In this document: positions 17,260 through 26,942 of the stretch, one piece after another
Numbering within the stretch: the first letter of the stretch is position 1
Layout: each line of letters opens with the position of its first letter
From: Methylobrevis albus
GTDB taxonomy: Bacteria > Pseudomonadota > Alphaproteobacteria > Rhizobiales > Pleomorphomonadaceae
Direction: 5' to 3'
Length of the DNA stretch: 64,000 bases
Assembly: GCF_015904235.1 (NCBI RefSeq)
Contig: NZ_JADZLT010000051.1
Span: 1 to 64,000 of the forward strand
Position numbers and translations under genes: made by a program
Notes under the pieces: generated by a model
What the model saw: only the letters and a program-made list of their open reading frames with translations
What the model was told of the DNA's origin: nothing
Databases searched by the model: none

Positions 17260-20200
17260 TCAGTGCGCCGCGTCCCAGTTGTCGGCGGCGCGGGCGTCGA
17301 CCTGCAGCGGCACCTTCAGCCGCACGGCGGGATCGGCCGCCTCTTCCATCACCCGGCGGATCACCGGCAGCGCCGTGTCGACGCCGGTCTCCGGCACCTC
17401 GAAGATCAGTTCGTCGTGCACCTGCAGCAGCATGTGCGCCTCGGCGCCGGCCGCCTCCAGCGCCGGCTCCATCCGCACCATCGCGCGCCGGATCACGTCG
17501 GCGGCGGAGCCCTGGATCGGCGCGTTGATCGCCGCGCGCTCCATGAAGGCGCGGGTCGAGGGGTTCGGCGAGTTGATCTCCGGATAATGCGCCTTGCGGC
17601 CGAACAGCGTCACGACGAAGCCGTTGTCGCGGGCAAAGCGCCGCGTCGCGTCCATGTAGCCGCGGATGCCGGGAAAGCGCTCGAAATAGCGCTTGATGTA
17701 GTCGCCGGCCTCCTGGCGCGAAATGCCGAGCTGGTTGGCGAGGCCGAAGGCCGAGATGCCGTAGATGATGCCGAAGTTGATCGCCTTCGCTCGGCGCCGC
17801 ACCATCGGGTCCATGCCGGCGACCGGCACGCCGAACATCTCCGACGCCGTCATCGCATGGATGTCGATGCCCTCCTCGAAGGCGGCGACGAGCTGCGGGA
17901 TCTCGGCGATATGGGCGAGGATGCGCAGCTCGATCTGGCTGTAGTCGGCCGAGATCAGCTTCATGCCGGGGGCGGCGACGAAGGCGGTGCGGATCTTGCG
18001 GCCTTCCTCGGTGCGCACCGGGATGTTCTGCAGGTTCGGCTCGGACGAGGAGAGGCGTCCCGTCGTGGTCGAGGCGAGCGAATAGGACGTGTGCACCCGG
18101 CCGGTTTCGGGGTGGATGTAGCCGGGCAGGGCGTCGGTATAGGTCGATTTCAGCTTGGCGAGCTGGCGCCAGTCGAGGATGCGGCGCGGCAGCTCGTGCC
18201 CCTGCAGCGCGAGCTCCTCCAGCACGTCGGCGCCGGTGCCCCAGGCGCCGGTCTTCGTCTTCTTGCCGCCGGAAAGGTTCATCTTGTCGAACAGGATCTC
18301 GCCGAGCTGTTTCGGCGAGCCGAGGTTGAAGCGCTCGCCGGCGAGGTCGTGGATCTCGGCCTCGAGCCCGCCCATCGTCTGGCCGAACTCGCCCGAGAGC
18401 CGCGACAGGATCTGCCGGTCGACCGACACGCCGCGCCGCTCCATCCGCCCGAGCACCGGCACCAGCGGCCGCTCCAGCGTCTCGTAGACGGTGGTGAGCC
18501 GTTCGGCGACGAGGCGCGGCTTCAGCACGCGCCAGAGCCGCAGCGTCACGTCGGCGTCCTCGGCGGCATAGGCGGTGGCGCGGTCGATCGGCACCTCGGC
18601 AAAGCCGATCATCGTCTTGCCCGAGCCCGCGACCTCCTTGTAGGCGATCGGCTTGTGGCCGAGATGGGTCTGCGACAGCTCGTCCATGCCGTGGCCGCCG
18701 CGACCGGCGTCGAGCGCATAGGAGAGCAGCATGGTGTCGTCGTAGGGCGCGACGGTGATGCCGTGGCGCACGAACATCAGCCAGTCGTATTTGAGGTTCT
18801 GCGCCACCTTCAGCACCGACGGTGCCTCGAGCAGCGGCTTCAGCCGGGCGAGCGCGTCGCGGATGTCGATCTGCCCGGCGATCCGCCCACCGCCGAGCAG
18901 GTCGCCGGCGCCGTCGCGGTGGCCGAGCGGGATGTAGCAGGCCTTGCCGGGGGCGACAGCCAGCGAGACGCCGACGAGCTCGGCCTGCATGGCGTCCAGC
19001 GACGAGGTCTCGGTATCGACGGCGACGACGCCCGCCGCCATCGCGGCCTCGATCCAGCGGTCGAGGGCGGCAAGGTCGAGCACGGTCTCGTAAGCCGCGG
19101 TATCGACCGGCGCGCCGAGCATTTCGGCGGCCCGGGCGGCGGCGAGCGCCTGCGGCGTCGAGCCGGTGCCGCTGGCGATCGGGGCCGGGGCGGGGGAGGC
19201 GGACGGCTGATCGGACGGGGCGGCGTCCTCGCCGGGGCCGGCTGCCAGCAGTTCGCCGGTGCCTCCCGGGGCGGCGTCCGCCGCCTCCGGCGGCCAGCCG
19301 ACGACGCGAATCGACGATGCCTCGACCGCGCCGGGGTCGGTGCCGGTCACCTCTGCGACGCGGCGGGTCAGCGTGCTGAATTCCATGCCCTTCAGGAAGG
19401 CGACGAGGCGCGCGCCGTCGAGCCCGCGGACGGTGAGCATCGACGGCGGCGCGGCGAGCGGCACGGCGGTGTCGAGCTCGACGAGGCGGCGCGAGATGCG
19501 CGCCTGGTCGGCATAGGCGATCAGGTTCTCGCGCCGCTTCTGCTGCTTGATCTCGGCCGCGCGCGCGAGCAGCGTCTCGAGGTCGCCGTACTCGGTGATG
19601 AGCTGCGCGGCGGTCTTGATGCCGATGCCCGGCACGCCCGGCACGTTGTCGACCGAATCGCCGGCGAGCGCCTGCACGTCGACCACCTTCTCCGGCGGCA
19701 CGCCGAACTTCTCGATCACCTCGTCGCGGCCGAGCCGGCGGTCCTTCATGGTGTCGAGCAGCACGACGCCGGGACCTACGAGCTGCATCAGGTCCTTGTC
19801 GGAGGAGACGATGGTGACGTCGGCACCCGCCTCGCGGGCAAGCCGGGTGTAGGTCGCGATCAGGTCGTCCGCCTCGAAGCCTTCCATCTCGATCGAGGCG
19901 ACGTTGAACGCGGTCACCGCCTGCCGGATCAGCGCGAACTGCGGCACGAGGTCGGCGGGGGGCGGCGGGCGCTGCGCCTTGTAGCGATCGTAGATCGCGT
20001 TGCGGAAGGTGATCGCCGAGGCGTCGAGGATCACCGCGAGATGCGTCGGCTTCACCGCCGCCGCGGTCTGGTCCGCTTCGCGCAGCAGCTTCCACAGCAT
20101 GTTGCAGAAGCCCGCCACCGCGCCGACCGGCAGCCCGTCGGACTTCCGGGTCAGCGGCGGCAGCGCGTGATAGGCGCGGAAGATGTAGCCGGAGCCGTCG

Positions 20201-20265
20201 ACCAGGAAGACATGGTCGCCGGGCTGCGGCGGGCGGGCGGCGGAGGGCGAAGCGGGGTCTGACAT
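17260..20265 (-). CDS. polA: DNA polymerase I
   Basis: This 1001-residue PolI has all three modules. The 5' nuclease occupies about residues 1-300. A 3'-5' exonuclease domain spans about 390-590 with its first motif intact (AVDTETSSLD). The family A polymerase domain carries motif A DYSQIELRIL, motif B RRAKAINFGIIYG and motif C QVHDELIFEVP. An Ala/Pro-rich linker of about 80 residues precedes the exonuclease domain. The product acts in Okazaki fragment processing and repair. The start is ATG 20265. It stands alone, bounded by a terminator on each side. Confidence 0.98.
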   Translation of the reverse strand: MSDPASPSAARPPQPGDHVFLVDGSGYIFRAYHALPPLTRKSDGLPVGAVAGFCNMLWKLLREADQTAAAVKPTHLAVILDASAITFRNAIYDRYKAQRPPPPADLVPQFALIRQAVTAFNVASIEMEGFEADDLIATYTRLAREAGADVTIVSSDKDLMQLVGPGVVLLDTMKDRRLGRDEVIEKFGVPPEKVVDVQALAGDSVDNVPGVPGIGIKTAAQLITEYGDLETLLARAAEIKQQKRRENLIAYADQARISRRLVELDTAVPLAAPPSMLTVRGLDGARLVAFLKGMEFSTLTRRVAEVTGTDPGAVEASSIRVVGWPPEAADAAPGGTGELLAAGPGEDAAPSDQPSASPAPAPIASGTGSTPQALAAARAAEMLGAPVDTAAYETVLDLAALDRWIEAAMAAGVVAVDTETSSLDAMQAELVGVSLAVAPGKACYIPLGHRDGAGDLLGGGRIAGQIDIRDALARLKPLLEAPSVLKVAQNLKYDWLMFVRHGITVAPYDDTMLLSYALDAGRGGHGMDELSQTHLGHKPIAYKEVAGSGKTMIGFAEVPIDRATAYAAEDADVTLRLWRVLKPRLVAERLTTVYETLERPLVPVLGRMERRGVSVDRQILSRLSGEFGQTMGGLEAEIHDLAGERFNLGSPKQLGEILFDKMNLSGGKKTKTGAWGTGADVLEELALQGHELPRRILDWRQLAKLKSTYTDALPGYIHPETGRVHTSYSLASTTTGRLSSSEPNLQNIPVRTEEGRKIRTAFVAAPGMKLISADYSQIELRILAHIAEIPQLVAAFEEGIDIHAMTASEMFGVPVAGMDPMVRRRAKAINFGIIYGISAFGLANQLGISRQEAGDYIKRYFERFPGIRGYMDATRRFARDNGFVVTLFGRKAHYPEINSPNPSTRAFMERAAINAPIQGSAADVIRRAMVRMEPALEAAGAEAHMLLQVHDELIFEVPETGVDTALPVIRRVMEEAADPAVRLKVPLQVDARAADNWDAAH

Positions 20266-20299
20266 GCGGCGGACTATGCCCGCGCGCCCCGTGCATGGA

Positions 20300-20332
20300 A
20301 AGGCCCCGCGGCCGGTATGGCGGCGGGGCCTT
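20300..20332 (-). terminator. Hairpin terminator between acyltransferase gene and polA
   Basis: AAGGCCCCGC at 20300-20309 and GCGGGGCCTT at 20323-20332 form a perfect 10-bp stem with a 13-nt loop. It lies just downstream of the leftward acyltransferase gene and 35 bp before polA. Only two or three U residues follow on the minus strand, so termination may be partial. Confidence 0.6.
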
Positions 20333-20359
20333 CGGGAGGGCTCCGTGGGCGGCGGCGGG

Positions 20360-21439
20360 TTACTCCGCCGGCTGCATCCCGGCCGGCTGGCGCCGGTCGG
20401 CGGGGCGCTCGATCCGCGCCCAGCGCGGCCGGGAGAACAGGAAGTTCAGCCCGAAGCGGCGGGCGAACCACCAGATCACCAGCGGCCCGGTGACCCCGGC
20501 GAGGGTGACCAGCGCCGACATCGTCCCGACGTCGTCGATCACGCCGGTCTTCAGCAGCACGGTGCGCATCGCGCCCATCGGCAGGAAGAAGGCGAGATAG
20601 ATCACGATCGAGTTGGCGCCGAGGAACTGGAACGCGCGCGCCGGGGTGAAGCGTGCGCCGAGCCGGGTGACCAGCGTCGCGGCGGCGATGATCGCACCGG
20701 CGCCGGCAAAGCCGAGCAGCAGCGAGACGACGGGGAGCGTCGCGAGCCCCGAGAACACCAGCGTCCCGTTGACGAGGCCCCACACCAGCAACCCGGCGAC
20801 GGCGGCGAGCGGCCGGTCCGCGACGTGACCGGCGATGCGGAAGATCAGCGGCGCGGCCCAGTAGCCGGCGTAGAAGTAGACGAAACGGGCGGCGAACTCG
20901 TTGAGCGCGGTATAGCCGAGCACGTTCTCCGGCGTGACGCCGGCCTGGATGTTCGAGATCTCGAGCCCCGCCGCGATGGCGAAGATGATCGCGGGCGGCA
21001 CCTTGCGCGTCAGGCGCACGGTGACGGCGAACACCGGCAGGATCCAGATGAACCAGAGCGTGCCGAACGGGTCGTAGAGGATTGCTGCGAGATAGCGCTC
21101 GACGGTCGCAGCCAAGCCCTGGTCGGCGACGAAGCCCGGGGCCTTCACCGCGAACTGGATCGTCAGCCAGAGGACGTAGAAATAGAAGAAATGCACAACG
21201 CGCCGGTCGTAGAAGACGCGGCCCGGACGATCGATCACCCGGGCAAGGAAAAGTCCCGAGATCAGGAAGAAGTCGGGCATCCGGAAGGGGCGGGCAAAGT
21301 CGACGACGGTGCCGAGCCAGCCGTGTGCCCCGGCGAGGCGTTCGACGCCTTCGACCGAGTGCATCATCACGACAAAGATAATGCAGATGCCCTTGGCGTA
21401 GTCGACCCAGTCGACACGTGCTGTTGAAGCGCCGGCCAC
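20360..21439 (-). CDS. Acyltransferase family 3 membrane protein
   Basis: The 359-residue protein has about ten hydrophobic segments and the acyltransferase-3 signature early on: RVDWVDYAKGICIIFVVMMHS, with the conserved His, then FRMPDFFLISGLF. Family members O-acylate surface glycans, lipid A parts, osmoregulated glucans or peptidoglycan. The start is chosen as GTG 21439 because GGAGG lies 6 nt upstream; upstream in-frame ATGs fall in the AT-rich spacer. The gene is monocistronic. The acceptor is unknown. Confidence 0.85.
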   Translation of the reverse strand: MAGASTARVDWVDYAKGICIIFVVMMHSVEGVERLAGAHGWLGTVVDFARPFRMPDFFLISGLFLARVIDRPGRVFYDRRVVHFFYFYVLWLTIQFAVKAPGFVADQGLAATVERYLAAILYDPFGTLWFIWILPVFAVTVRLTRKVPPAIIFAIAAGLEISNIQAGVTPENVLGYTALNEFAARFVYFYAGYWAAPLIFRIAGHVADRPLAAVAGLLVWGLVNGTLVFSGLATLPVVSLLLGFAGAGAIIAAATLVTRLGARFTPARAFQFLGANSIVIYLAFFLPMGAMRTVLLKTGVIDDVGTMSALVTLAGVTGPLVIWWFARRFGLNFLFSRPRWARIERPADRRQPAGMQPAE

Positions 21440-21927
21440 GGAAGCCTCCGGATTGAAAAGGATTGGGACAGGACGGACTTTGACTAAAAATAGCAGAAAA
21501 AGGCAGTGACGGAGACGCCAGCCGCCGCGAGATGAACATACGGTTAATGCCGGGATACCGCGCGAACCCAAAAACAATTAAATCAAATTCACTCTGTCGC
21601 TGTCTCGGCGTGCAATGCGATGGAGTGAGCGGCGAATATGCGCCAAAGAAGCGGCAAAAATAATAATATGACGTACTATGTCCGGATCATTGGCGCGATC
21701 GGCGCCCCGGCGCCACAGACTGGCCAAAACGTCGCCATAATCTGTGTCTGAACTGCAACAGTCCGGTTTCCGGTGGTGCCGAGCGGTCGAATACGTTTGT
21801 TTTTTAGACCGTGCGGATCGATATTCATCCTCAGTCGTTTGCCTGTTAGGGGCCAGGACAGTTCGGCTTCGGACATGGAATTGGTGGCCGCATGTCATGC
21901 GTCGCGCCACCCTTGAGGAGAAATACA
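21440..21927. other. AT-richer divergent intergenic region
   Basis: This 488-bp spacer separates the leftward acyltransferase gene from the rightward porin gene. It is clearly less GC-rich than its surroundings, with runs such as ACAATTAAATCAAATTC and GGCAAAAATAATAATATG. I see no convincing ORF or tRNA. It most likely holds promoters for both genes and a long porin leader; a small RNA cannot be excluded. Confidence 0.5.
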
Positions 21928-22614
21928 ATGAATCGGAATCTCGTGGTTTCGGGTTTCGTGGCCGCCCTGCTGGCGGGTTCGGCCGTGACGGCCAACGCGG
22001 CGGATGTGCTTGAGCCGATCCCGGCGGCGCCGATCGCGCCGATGGCGATGGATCCGGTCACCTTCGACTGGACCGGCATCTACGTCGGCGGCAACATCGG
22101 CTACGGCTTCGCCGGTGACGACACCGTCGCCTACCGCGCCGCCTTCCAGCCGAGCCCCGGCACGCTGGAGATCGACGGTCTCTTCGGCGGCCTCCAGGGC
22201 GGCTACAACTATCAGATCGGCTCGGCGGTCATCGGCCTCGAGGCCGACATTCAGTACGCCGGTCTCGAAGATCGCGTCAGCGCCAACGGCAACACTGCCC
22301 GTGCGGAACTCGACTGGTTCGGCACCGTGCGTCCGCGCCTCGGCTACGCCTTCGACCGCACGCTGGTCTACGGCACCGGCGGTCTCGCCTATGGCAACTA
22401 TGACGTCACGACCACCTTCGGCAACACGTCCGAGACCTACGTCGGCTGGGTCGTCGGCGGCGGCGTCGAGCACGCCTTCACCGACAACCTGACCGCCAAG
22501 GTCGAGTACCAGTACGTCGACCTCGGCAGCGACGACGTCAATCTCGGCGGCACCGTCACCACCCCGTCGCCGAACTTCCACTCGGTCCGCGTCGGCCTGA
22601 ACTACAAGTTCTAG
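21928..22614 (+). CDS. Outer membrane beta-barrel protein (Omp25/RopB-like porin family)
   Basis: The 228-residue protein has a clear signal peptide (basic start, hydrophobic core, cleavage after TANA near residue 24). The mature part begins with WTGIYVGGNIGYGF, has alternating aromatic/Gly beta strands (FGGLQGGYNYQIGSAVIGLE), and ends VRVGLNYKF with the terminal Phe used for Bam insertion. The layout is that of the abundant Rhizobiales Omp25/Omp31 family, surface proteins of about 25 kDa. GAGGAG lies 7 nt before the ATG. A long leader and a strong terminator suggest high expression. Confidence 0.92.
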   Translation: MNRNLVVSGFVAALLAGSAVTANAADVLEPIPAAPIAPMAMDPVTFDWTGIYVGGNIGYGFAGDDTVAYRAAFQPSPGTLEIDGLFGGLQGGYNYQIGSAVIGLEADIQYAGLEDRVSANGNTARAELDWFGTVRPRLGYAFDRTLVYGTGGLAYGNYDVTTTFGNTSETYVGWVVGGGVEHAFTDNLTAKVEYQYVDLGSDDVNLGGTVTTPSPNFHSVRVGLNYKF

Positions 22615-22650
22615 TCGTCGCGCCGGCCCTTTGGGGTCAGGCAAATGATC

Positions 22651-22687
22651 AAGGGCGCGGCGTCGATGACGCCGCGCCCTTTTCTTT
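22651..22687 (+). terminator. Strong rho-independent terminator of the porin gene
   Basis: AAGGGCGCGGCGTC at 22651-22664 pairs over all 14 positions with 22668-22681 around a GAT loop, followed by TTCTTT. The long perfect stem fits a highly transcribed gene. Confidence 0.92.
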
Positions 22688-22854
22688 GGCCGCGACGCCT
22701 TGCCGGCGGCCGAAAAATCGGCGTTGTTCGCACCTGCAGCGACGAATGGCGCACGTGACATCGCGGTCGCGCACGCCATAAAGCCGCAATGCGCCGCTGG
22801 TGGCGGCGCGGGGTTCGGCGCGCGCGAACGACTTCGCGGCAAGGCGGGGAAGCC

Positions 22855-23907
22855 ATGAGCAAGACCAATCCGGGCAACTTCTTCGAGGATTTCCGCATCG
22901 GCCAGGTGCTGCGGCACGCGACGCCGCGCACCGCCACCATCGGCGACGTCGCGCTCTACCAGGGCCTGTTCGGCAGCCGCTTCGCCGTGCAGTCGTCCGA
23001 CGCCTTCGCCCGGGCGATCGGCTACGCCGCCGCCCCGCTCGACGACCTGCTCACCTTTCACATCGTCTTCGGCAAGACGGTGCCCGATATCTCGCTCAAC
23101 GCCATCGCCAACCTCGGCTATGCCGGCGGCCGCTTCCTCGCGCCGGTGTTCCCCGGCGACACGCTGTCGACCGTCTCCGAGGTGATCGGCCTCAAGGAGA
23201 ACTCCAACGGCAAGACCGGCGTCGTCTACGTCCGCTCTACCGGCTACAAGGAGGACGGCACCGAGGTGCTCGACTATGTGCGCTGGGTGATGGTGAGGAA
23301 GCGCGACGAGAGCGCCCCGGCGCCGGAGGCCTTCGTGCCGGTGCTGCCGAAGGCGCTGCCGATCGATTCGCTCGGCGACGCCGTGCCGTTCCTCGACCGT
23401 GACGGCTGGGACGACGCCCTCGCCGGCAGCCCGCACCGCTTCGGCGCTTATGCGGTCGGCGAGCGCATCGACCACGTCGACGGCATGACGATCGAGGAAG
23501 CCGAGCACCAGATCGCCACGCGGCTCTACCAGAACACCGCCAAGGTGCACTTCAACCAGTTCGCCGAGCGCCAGGGCCGCAACGGGCGGCGCATCGTCTA
23601 TGGCGGCTACGTCATCTCGCTCGCCCGCTCCCTCACCTTCAACGGCCTCGGCAACGCCTTCCACGTCGCCGCGATCAACGGCGGCCGTCACGTCAACCCG
23701 ACGTTCGCCGGCGACACGATCTTCGCCTGGTCGGAAGTGCTGGAGGCCGGTCTGATCCCCGGCCGCGACGACGTCGGCGCGCTGCGCATCCGCACCGTCG
23801 CCACCAAGGACCGCCCCTGCGCCGATTTCCCCGACCGGCTCGAGGGCGGCGAGTACGATCCTTCGGTCGTGCTCGACCTCGATTACTGGGTGCTGCTGCC
23901 GCGCTGA
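22855..23907 (+). CDS. mch: Mesaconyl-CoA hydratase (MaoC family)
   Basis: The 350-residue protein carries two MaoC/hotdog halves. The N-terminus NPGNFFEDFRIGQVLRHATP and the segment LYQGLFGSRFAVQSSDAFA match my knowledge of mesaconyl-CoA (beta-methylmalyl-CoA) hydratases. These interconvert mesaconyl-CoA and beta-methylmalyl-CoA in the ethylmalonyl-CoA pathway for acetate or C1 assimilation. The start at 22855 is the first ATG giving MSKTNPG. It lies upstream of sdhCDAB on the same strand, but a hairpin and a promoter separate them. A malyl-CoA lyase gene, often adjacent, is not present in the window. Confidence 0.82.
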   Translation: MSKTNPGNFFEDFRIGQVLRHATPRTATIGDVALYQGLFGSRFAVQSSDAFARAIGYAAAPLDDLLTFHIVFGKTVPDISLNAIANLGYAGGRFLAPVFPGDTLSTVSEVIGLKENSNGKTGVVYVRSTGYKEDGTEVLDYVRWVMVRKRDESAPAPEAFVPVLPKALPIDSLGDAVPFLDRDGWDDALAGSPHRFGAYAVGERIDHVDGMTIEEAEHQIATRLYQNTAKVHFNQFAERQGRNGRRIVYGGYVISLARSLTFNGLGNAFHVAAINGGRHVNPTFAGDTIFAWSEVLEAGLIPGRDDVGALRIRTVATKDRPCADFPDRLEGGEYDPSVVLDLDYWVLLPR

Positions 23908-23951
23908 CGCGGCGGCCGATCCGTCGCCGGCGCGCGGGAACGACTGCGGGC

Positions 23952-23968
23952 ATTCCCTTTACGTAAAG
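23952..23968. promoter_or_regulatory. ACGT-centred palindrome, site 1 (upstream of sdh)
   Basis: ATTCCCTTTACGTAAA at 23952-23967 contains the perfect 12-bp palindrome CTTTACGTAAAG at 23957-23968. The same 16 bases occur upstream of mdh at 50806-50821. It lies about 115 bp upstream of the predicted sdh transcription start and just after mch. Confidence 0.6.
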
Positions 23969-23996
23969 CGCCGACGCTCCGATCACCGGGCGCCGG

Positions 23997-24025
23997 GCAT
24001 CGATGCTGCTTTGCAGCATCGATGC
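23997..24025. terminator. Perfect 13-bp hairpin after mch
   Basis: GCATCGATGCTGC at 23997-24009 pairs perfectly with 24013-24025 around a TTT loop. Each arm itself contains the palindrome GCATCGATGC. It follows mch by 90 bp, without a T-run, so it is a probable transcript-end structure or a small palindromic element rather than a classical terminator. Confidence 0.5.
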
Positions 24026-24047
24026 TCAAATGTGGCGGCTTTGGGCT

Positions 24048-24076
24048 TTGACGATCGTCGGCAGACAGGTTAGAAC
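24048..24076 (+). promoter_or_regulatory. Sigma-70-type promoter of the sdh operon
   Basis: A -35 TTGACG at 24048-24053 and a -10 TAGAAC at 24071-24076 are separated by 17 nt. Transcription would start near 24083, about 110 nt before sdhC and about 20 nt before the palindrome at 24101-24118. Confidence 0.55.
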
Positions 24077-24100
24077 CACTTCAGGAAGCGAACGTTATCT

Positions 24101-24118
24101 GACGCTTACGTAAACGTC
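24101..24118. promoter_or_regulatory. ACGT-centred palindrome, site 2 (sdh leader)
   Basis: GACGCTTACGTAAACGTC is an 18-bp palindrome with one mismatched pair. Its core TTACGTAA matches sites 1 and 3. Its place just downstream of the predicted transcription start fits a repressor operator. Confidence 0.55.
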
Positions 24119-24193
24119 ACCTTGGTCGTTCGCTGGGTTTTCAAGGGGCCGACCCTGCAGTCGGCGTCCTGCCGGCCGGAGGTTCGCTTGCCC

Positions 24194-24592
24194 ATGCTGG
24201 AAGTTCCGCAGAAGAAGGCGCGGCCGCTGTCGCCGCACCTGCAGATCTACCGGTCGATGTTCACCATGATGATGTCGATCGTGCACCGCATGACCGGCGG
24301 CGCGCTCTACGTCGGCACGCTGCTGGTGGTCTGGTGGCTGGTCGCCGCCGCGATCGGCCCTGAGGCCTTCGCCGTCGCCAACGACTTCTTCGGCTCGATC
24401 ATCGGGCGGCTGATCCTGTTCGGCTACACCTGGGCGCTGCTGCACCACATGCTGGGCGGCCTGCGCCATTTCGCGTGGGACACCGGCCACGGCTTCGGTC
24501 CCGAGTGGCGCGAAATTCTCGCCAAGGCGAACCTCGCCGGCTCCATCACGCTGACGATCCTGATCTGGATCGTCGGCTATCTCGTGCGCTGA
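24194..24592 (+). CDS. sdhC: Succinate dehydrogenase cytochrome b556 subunit
   Basis: This 132-residue membrane anchor has three hydrophobic helices. The signature [20 protein letters not shown] and [15 protein letters not shown] includes the His residues that bind haem b and line the quinone site. With SdhD it anchors the complex in the inner membrane and passes electrons to ubiquinone. The start may be ATG 24194; a TTG at 24188 lies closer to GGAGG (24178-24182) and would add two residues. It is followed 12 bp later by sdhD. Confidence 0.95.
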   Translation: MLEVPQKKARPLSPHLQIYRSMFTMMMSIVHRMTGGALYVGTLLVVWWLVAAAIGPEAFAVANDFFGSIIGRLILFGYTWALLHHMLGGLRHFAWDTGHGFGPEWREILAKANLAGSITLTILIWIVGYLVR

Positions 24593-24604
24593 GGGGGCGA
24601 GGCG

Positions 24605-24997
24605 ATGACCCGCAGATCCGACATCCGCACCCCGCTCGGCCGCGTGCGCGGCCTCGGCTCGGCGAAGGACGGCACCGAGCATTTCTGGCGCCAGCGCCTC
24701 ACGGCGGTCGCCAACGTGCCGCTGCTCTCCTTCTTCGTCATCCTGATTCTCAGCCTGCAGGGCGGCAGCCACGCCGAGGTGGTGGCGACGCTCGCCCATC
24801 CGCTGGTGGCGATCGTCCTGCTGCTGGTCGTTCTCTCGGCGGTGATCCATATGCGTCTCGGCATGCAGGTGATCATCGAGGACTACGTGCATTCCGAGGG
24901 TCTCAAGATCCTCGCCCTGATGGCCAACACCTTCTTCGCCGTCTTCGTCGGCTTTGCCCTGGTGTTCGCCGTCCTGAAGATCGCCTTCGGAGGCTGA
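24605..24997 (+). CDS. sdhD: Succinate dehydrogenase membrane anchor subunit
   Basis: This 130-residue protein has three transmembrane helices after a short polar N-terminus ([21 protein letters not shown], typical of alphaproteobacterial SdhD). The second helix contains the conserved HMRLGMQ haem-ligand region. It pairs with SdhC. It is separated from sdhA by 5 bp and its end supplies the GGAGG site for sdhA translation. Confidence 0.94.
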   Translation: MTRRSDIRTPLGRVRGLGSAKDGTEHFWRQRLTAVANVPLLSFFVILILSLQGGSHAEVVATLAHPLVAIVLLLVVLSAVIHMRLGMQVIIEDYVHSEGLKILALMANTFFAVFVGFALVFAVLKIAFGG

Positions 24998-25002
24998 AAC
25001 GG

Positions 25003-26868
25003 ATGGCCAGCGCCAACTACGGTTCGACGACGTTCAATGTCGGCGGCCGCGCCTACCCCCTCACCGACCACGCCTTCGACGTCGTGGTCGTCGGCGCCGG
25101 TGGCGCCGGCCTGCGCGCGACGCTCGGCATGGCCGAGCAGGGGCTGCGCACCGCCTGCATCACCAAGGTGTTCCCGACCCGCTCGCACACGGTCGCCGCC
25201 CAGGGCGGCATCGCCGCCAGCCTCAAGAACATGACGCCCGACAGCTGGCAGTGGCACATGTTCGACACGGTGAAGGGTTCCGACTGGCTCGGCGACACCG
25301 ACGCCATGGAATACCTCGCCCGCGAGGCGCCCGCCGCGGTCTATGAGCTCGAGCACTACGGCGTGCCGTTCTCACGCACCGAGGACGGCCGCATCTACCA
25401 GCGCCCGTTCGGCGGCCACATGCAGAACTACGGCGAGGGCCCGCCGGTGCAGCGCACCTGCGCCGCGGCCGACCGCACCGGCCACGCCATCCTGCACACG
25501 CTCTACGGCCAGTCGCTGAAGCACAACGCGCAGTTCTTCGTCGAATATTTCGCCCTCGACATGATCATGTCCGAGGACGGCGTGGTCACCGGTGTCATCG
25601 CCTGGAACCTCGACGACGGCACGCTGCACCGCTTCCGCGCCAAGATGGTGGTGATGGCGACGGGCGGCTACGGCCGCACCTATTTCTCCGCCACCTCGGC
25701 GCACACCTGCACCGGCGACGGCGGCGGCATGGTTGCCCGCGCCGGTCTGCCGCTGCAGGACATGGAGTTCGTGCAGTTCCACCCGACCGGCATCTACGGC
25801 TCGGGCTGCCTGATCACCGAGGGCGCCCGCGGCGAGGGCGGCTATCTCGTCAACTCCGAGGGCGAGCGCTTCATGGAGCGCTACGCCCCGTCCGCGAAGG
25901 ACCTCGCCAGCCGCGACGTCGTCTCGCGTTGCATGACGATCGAAATCCGCGAAGGCCGCGGCGTCGGCAAGGACAAGGACCACATCTTCCTGCACCTCGA
26001 CCATCTCGACCCGGCGCTCTTGCACGAGCGCCTGCCGGGCATTTCCGAGAGCGCGAAGATCTTCGCCGGCGTCGACGTCACCCGCGACCCGATCCCGGTG
26101 CTGCCGACCGTGCACTACAACATGGGCGGCATCCCGACCAACTACTGGGGCGAGGCGCTGAGCCCGACCGCGGACGACCCGAGCCGCATCCAGCCCGGCC
26201 TGATGGCCGTCGGCGAGGCCGGCTGTGCCTCGGTGCACGGCGCCAACCGCCTCGGCTCCAACTCGCTGATCGACCTCGTCGTGTTCGGCCGCGCCGCCGC
26301 GATCCGCGCCGGCCAGATCCTCGACCCGGATGCGCCGGTGCCGACCGCCAACGAGGCGTCCTGCGAGAAGATCGTCGCCCGCTTCGACCGCATTCGCCAC
26401 GCGAACGGCGCCATCCCGACCGCCGACCTCCGACTCGAGATGCAGCGGGCGATGCAGGAAGACGCCGCGGTGTTCCGCACCCAGGCGACGCTGGAAAGCG
26501 GCTGCCGCCGGCTCGACGCGATCTACAAGAAGCAGGCCGACCTCAAGGTCACCGACCGCTCGCTGATCTGGAACACCGACCTCGTCGAGACGCTGGAGCT
26601 CGAGAACCTCGTCGCCAACGCGATCACCACGGTCTACGGCGCCGAGGCCCGGAAAGAAAGCCGCGGTGCCCACGCCCGCGAGGACTACAAGGACGGCCCG
26701 TTCGGCGGCCGCGACGACGTCAACTGGCGCAAGCACACGTTGTCGTGGCTCGACGAGGACGGCACCGTCCGCCTCGACTACCGCCCCGTCGTCACCGAGC
26801 CGCTGACGGCCTACGAGGACGGCGGCATCGACCCGAAGAAGATTGCGCCGAAGGCGCGCGTCTATTGA
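25003..26868 (+). CDS. sdhA: Succinate dehydrogenase flavoprotein subunit
   Basis: This 621-residue flavoprotein oxidises succinate to fumarate in the TCA cycle and respiratory complex II. The N-terminal Rossmann motif [12 protein letters not shown], the covalent-FAD His in [10 protein letters not shown], and the active-site region around [22 protein letters not shown] are all visible. Length and motifs are normal. The stop at 26868 is followed not by sdhB but by a SUFU-domain gene. Confidence 0.98.
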   Translation: MASANYGSTTFNVGGRAYPLTDHAFDVVVVGAGGAGLRATLGMAEQGLRTACITKVFPTRSHTVAAQGGIAASLKNMTPDSWQWHMFDTVKGSDWLGDTDAMEYLAREAPAAVYELEHYGVPFSRTEDGRIYQRPFGGHMQNYGEGPPVQRTCAAADRTGHAILHTLYGQSLKHNAQFFVEYFALDMIMSEDGVVTGVIAWNLDDGTLHRFRAKMVVMATGGYGRTYFSATSAHTCTGDGGGMVARAGLPLQDMEFVQFHPTGIYGSGCLITEGARGEGGYLVNSEGERFMERYAPSAKDLASRDVVSRCMTIEIREGRGVGKDKDHIFLHLDHLDPALLHERLPGISESAKIFAGVDVTRDPIPVLPTVHYNMGGIPTNYWGEALSPTADDPSRIQPGLMAVGEAGCASVHGANRLGSNSLIDLVVFGRAAAIRAGQILDPDAPVPTANEASCEKIVARFDRIRHANGAIPTADLRLEMQRAMQEDAAVFRTQATLESGCRRLDAIYKKQADLKVTDRSLIWNTDLVETLELENLVANAITTVYGAEARKESRGAHAREDYKDGPFGGRDDVNWRKHTLSWLDEDGTVRLDYRPVVTEPLTAYEDGGIDPKKIAPKARVY

Positions 26869-26942
26869 GCGTCGCCGCGGCCATTCGCAAGGGCGCGGTG
26901 GCTGCGGCGCTCACGCTGCTCGCGACGTGCTGGAGCCACGCG

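Noticed and set aside
17263..20262. Open frame of about 1000 codons on the plus strand opposite polA
   Set aside because: polA has every catalytic motif on the minus strand; the plus frame has no recognisable domain or ribosome site.
26865..26942. Extended N-terminus for the SUFU gene from TTG 26865, giving a lipoprotein-like leader ending LLATC
   Set aside because: SUFU proteins are cytoplasmic, the extension overlaps the sdhA stop and TTG is a weak start; it is kept only as a remote alternative.
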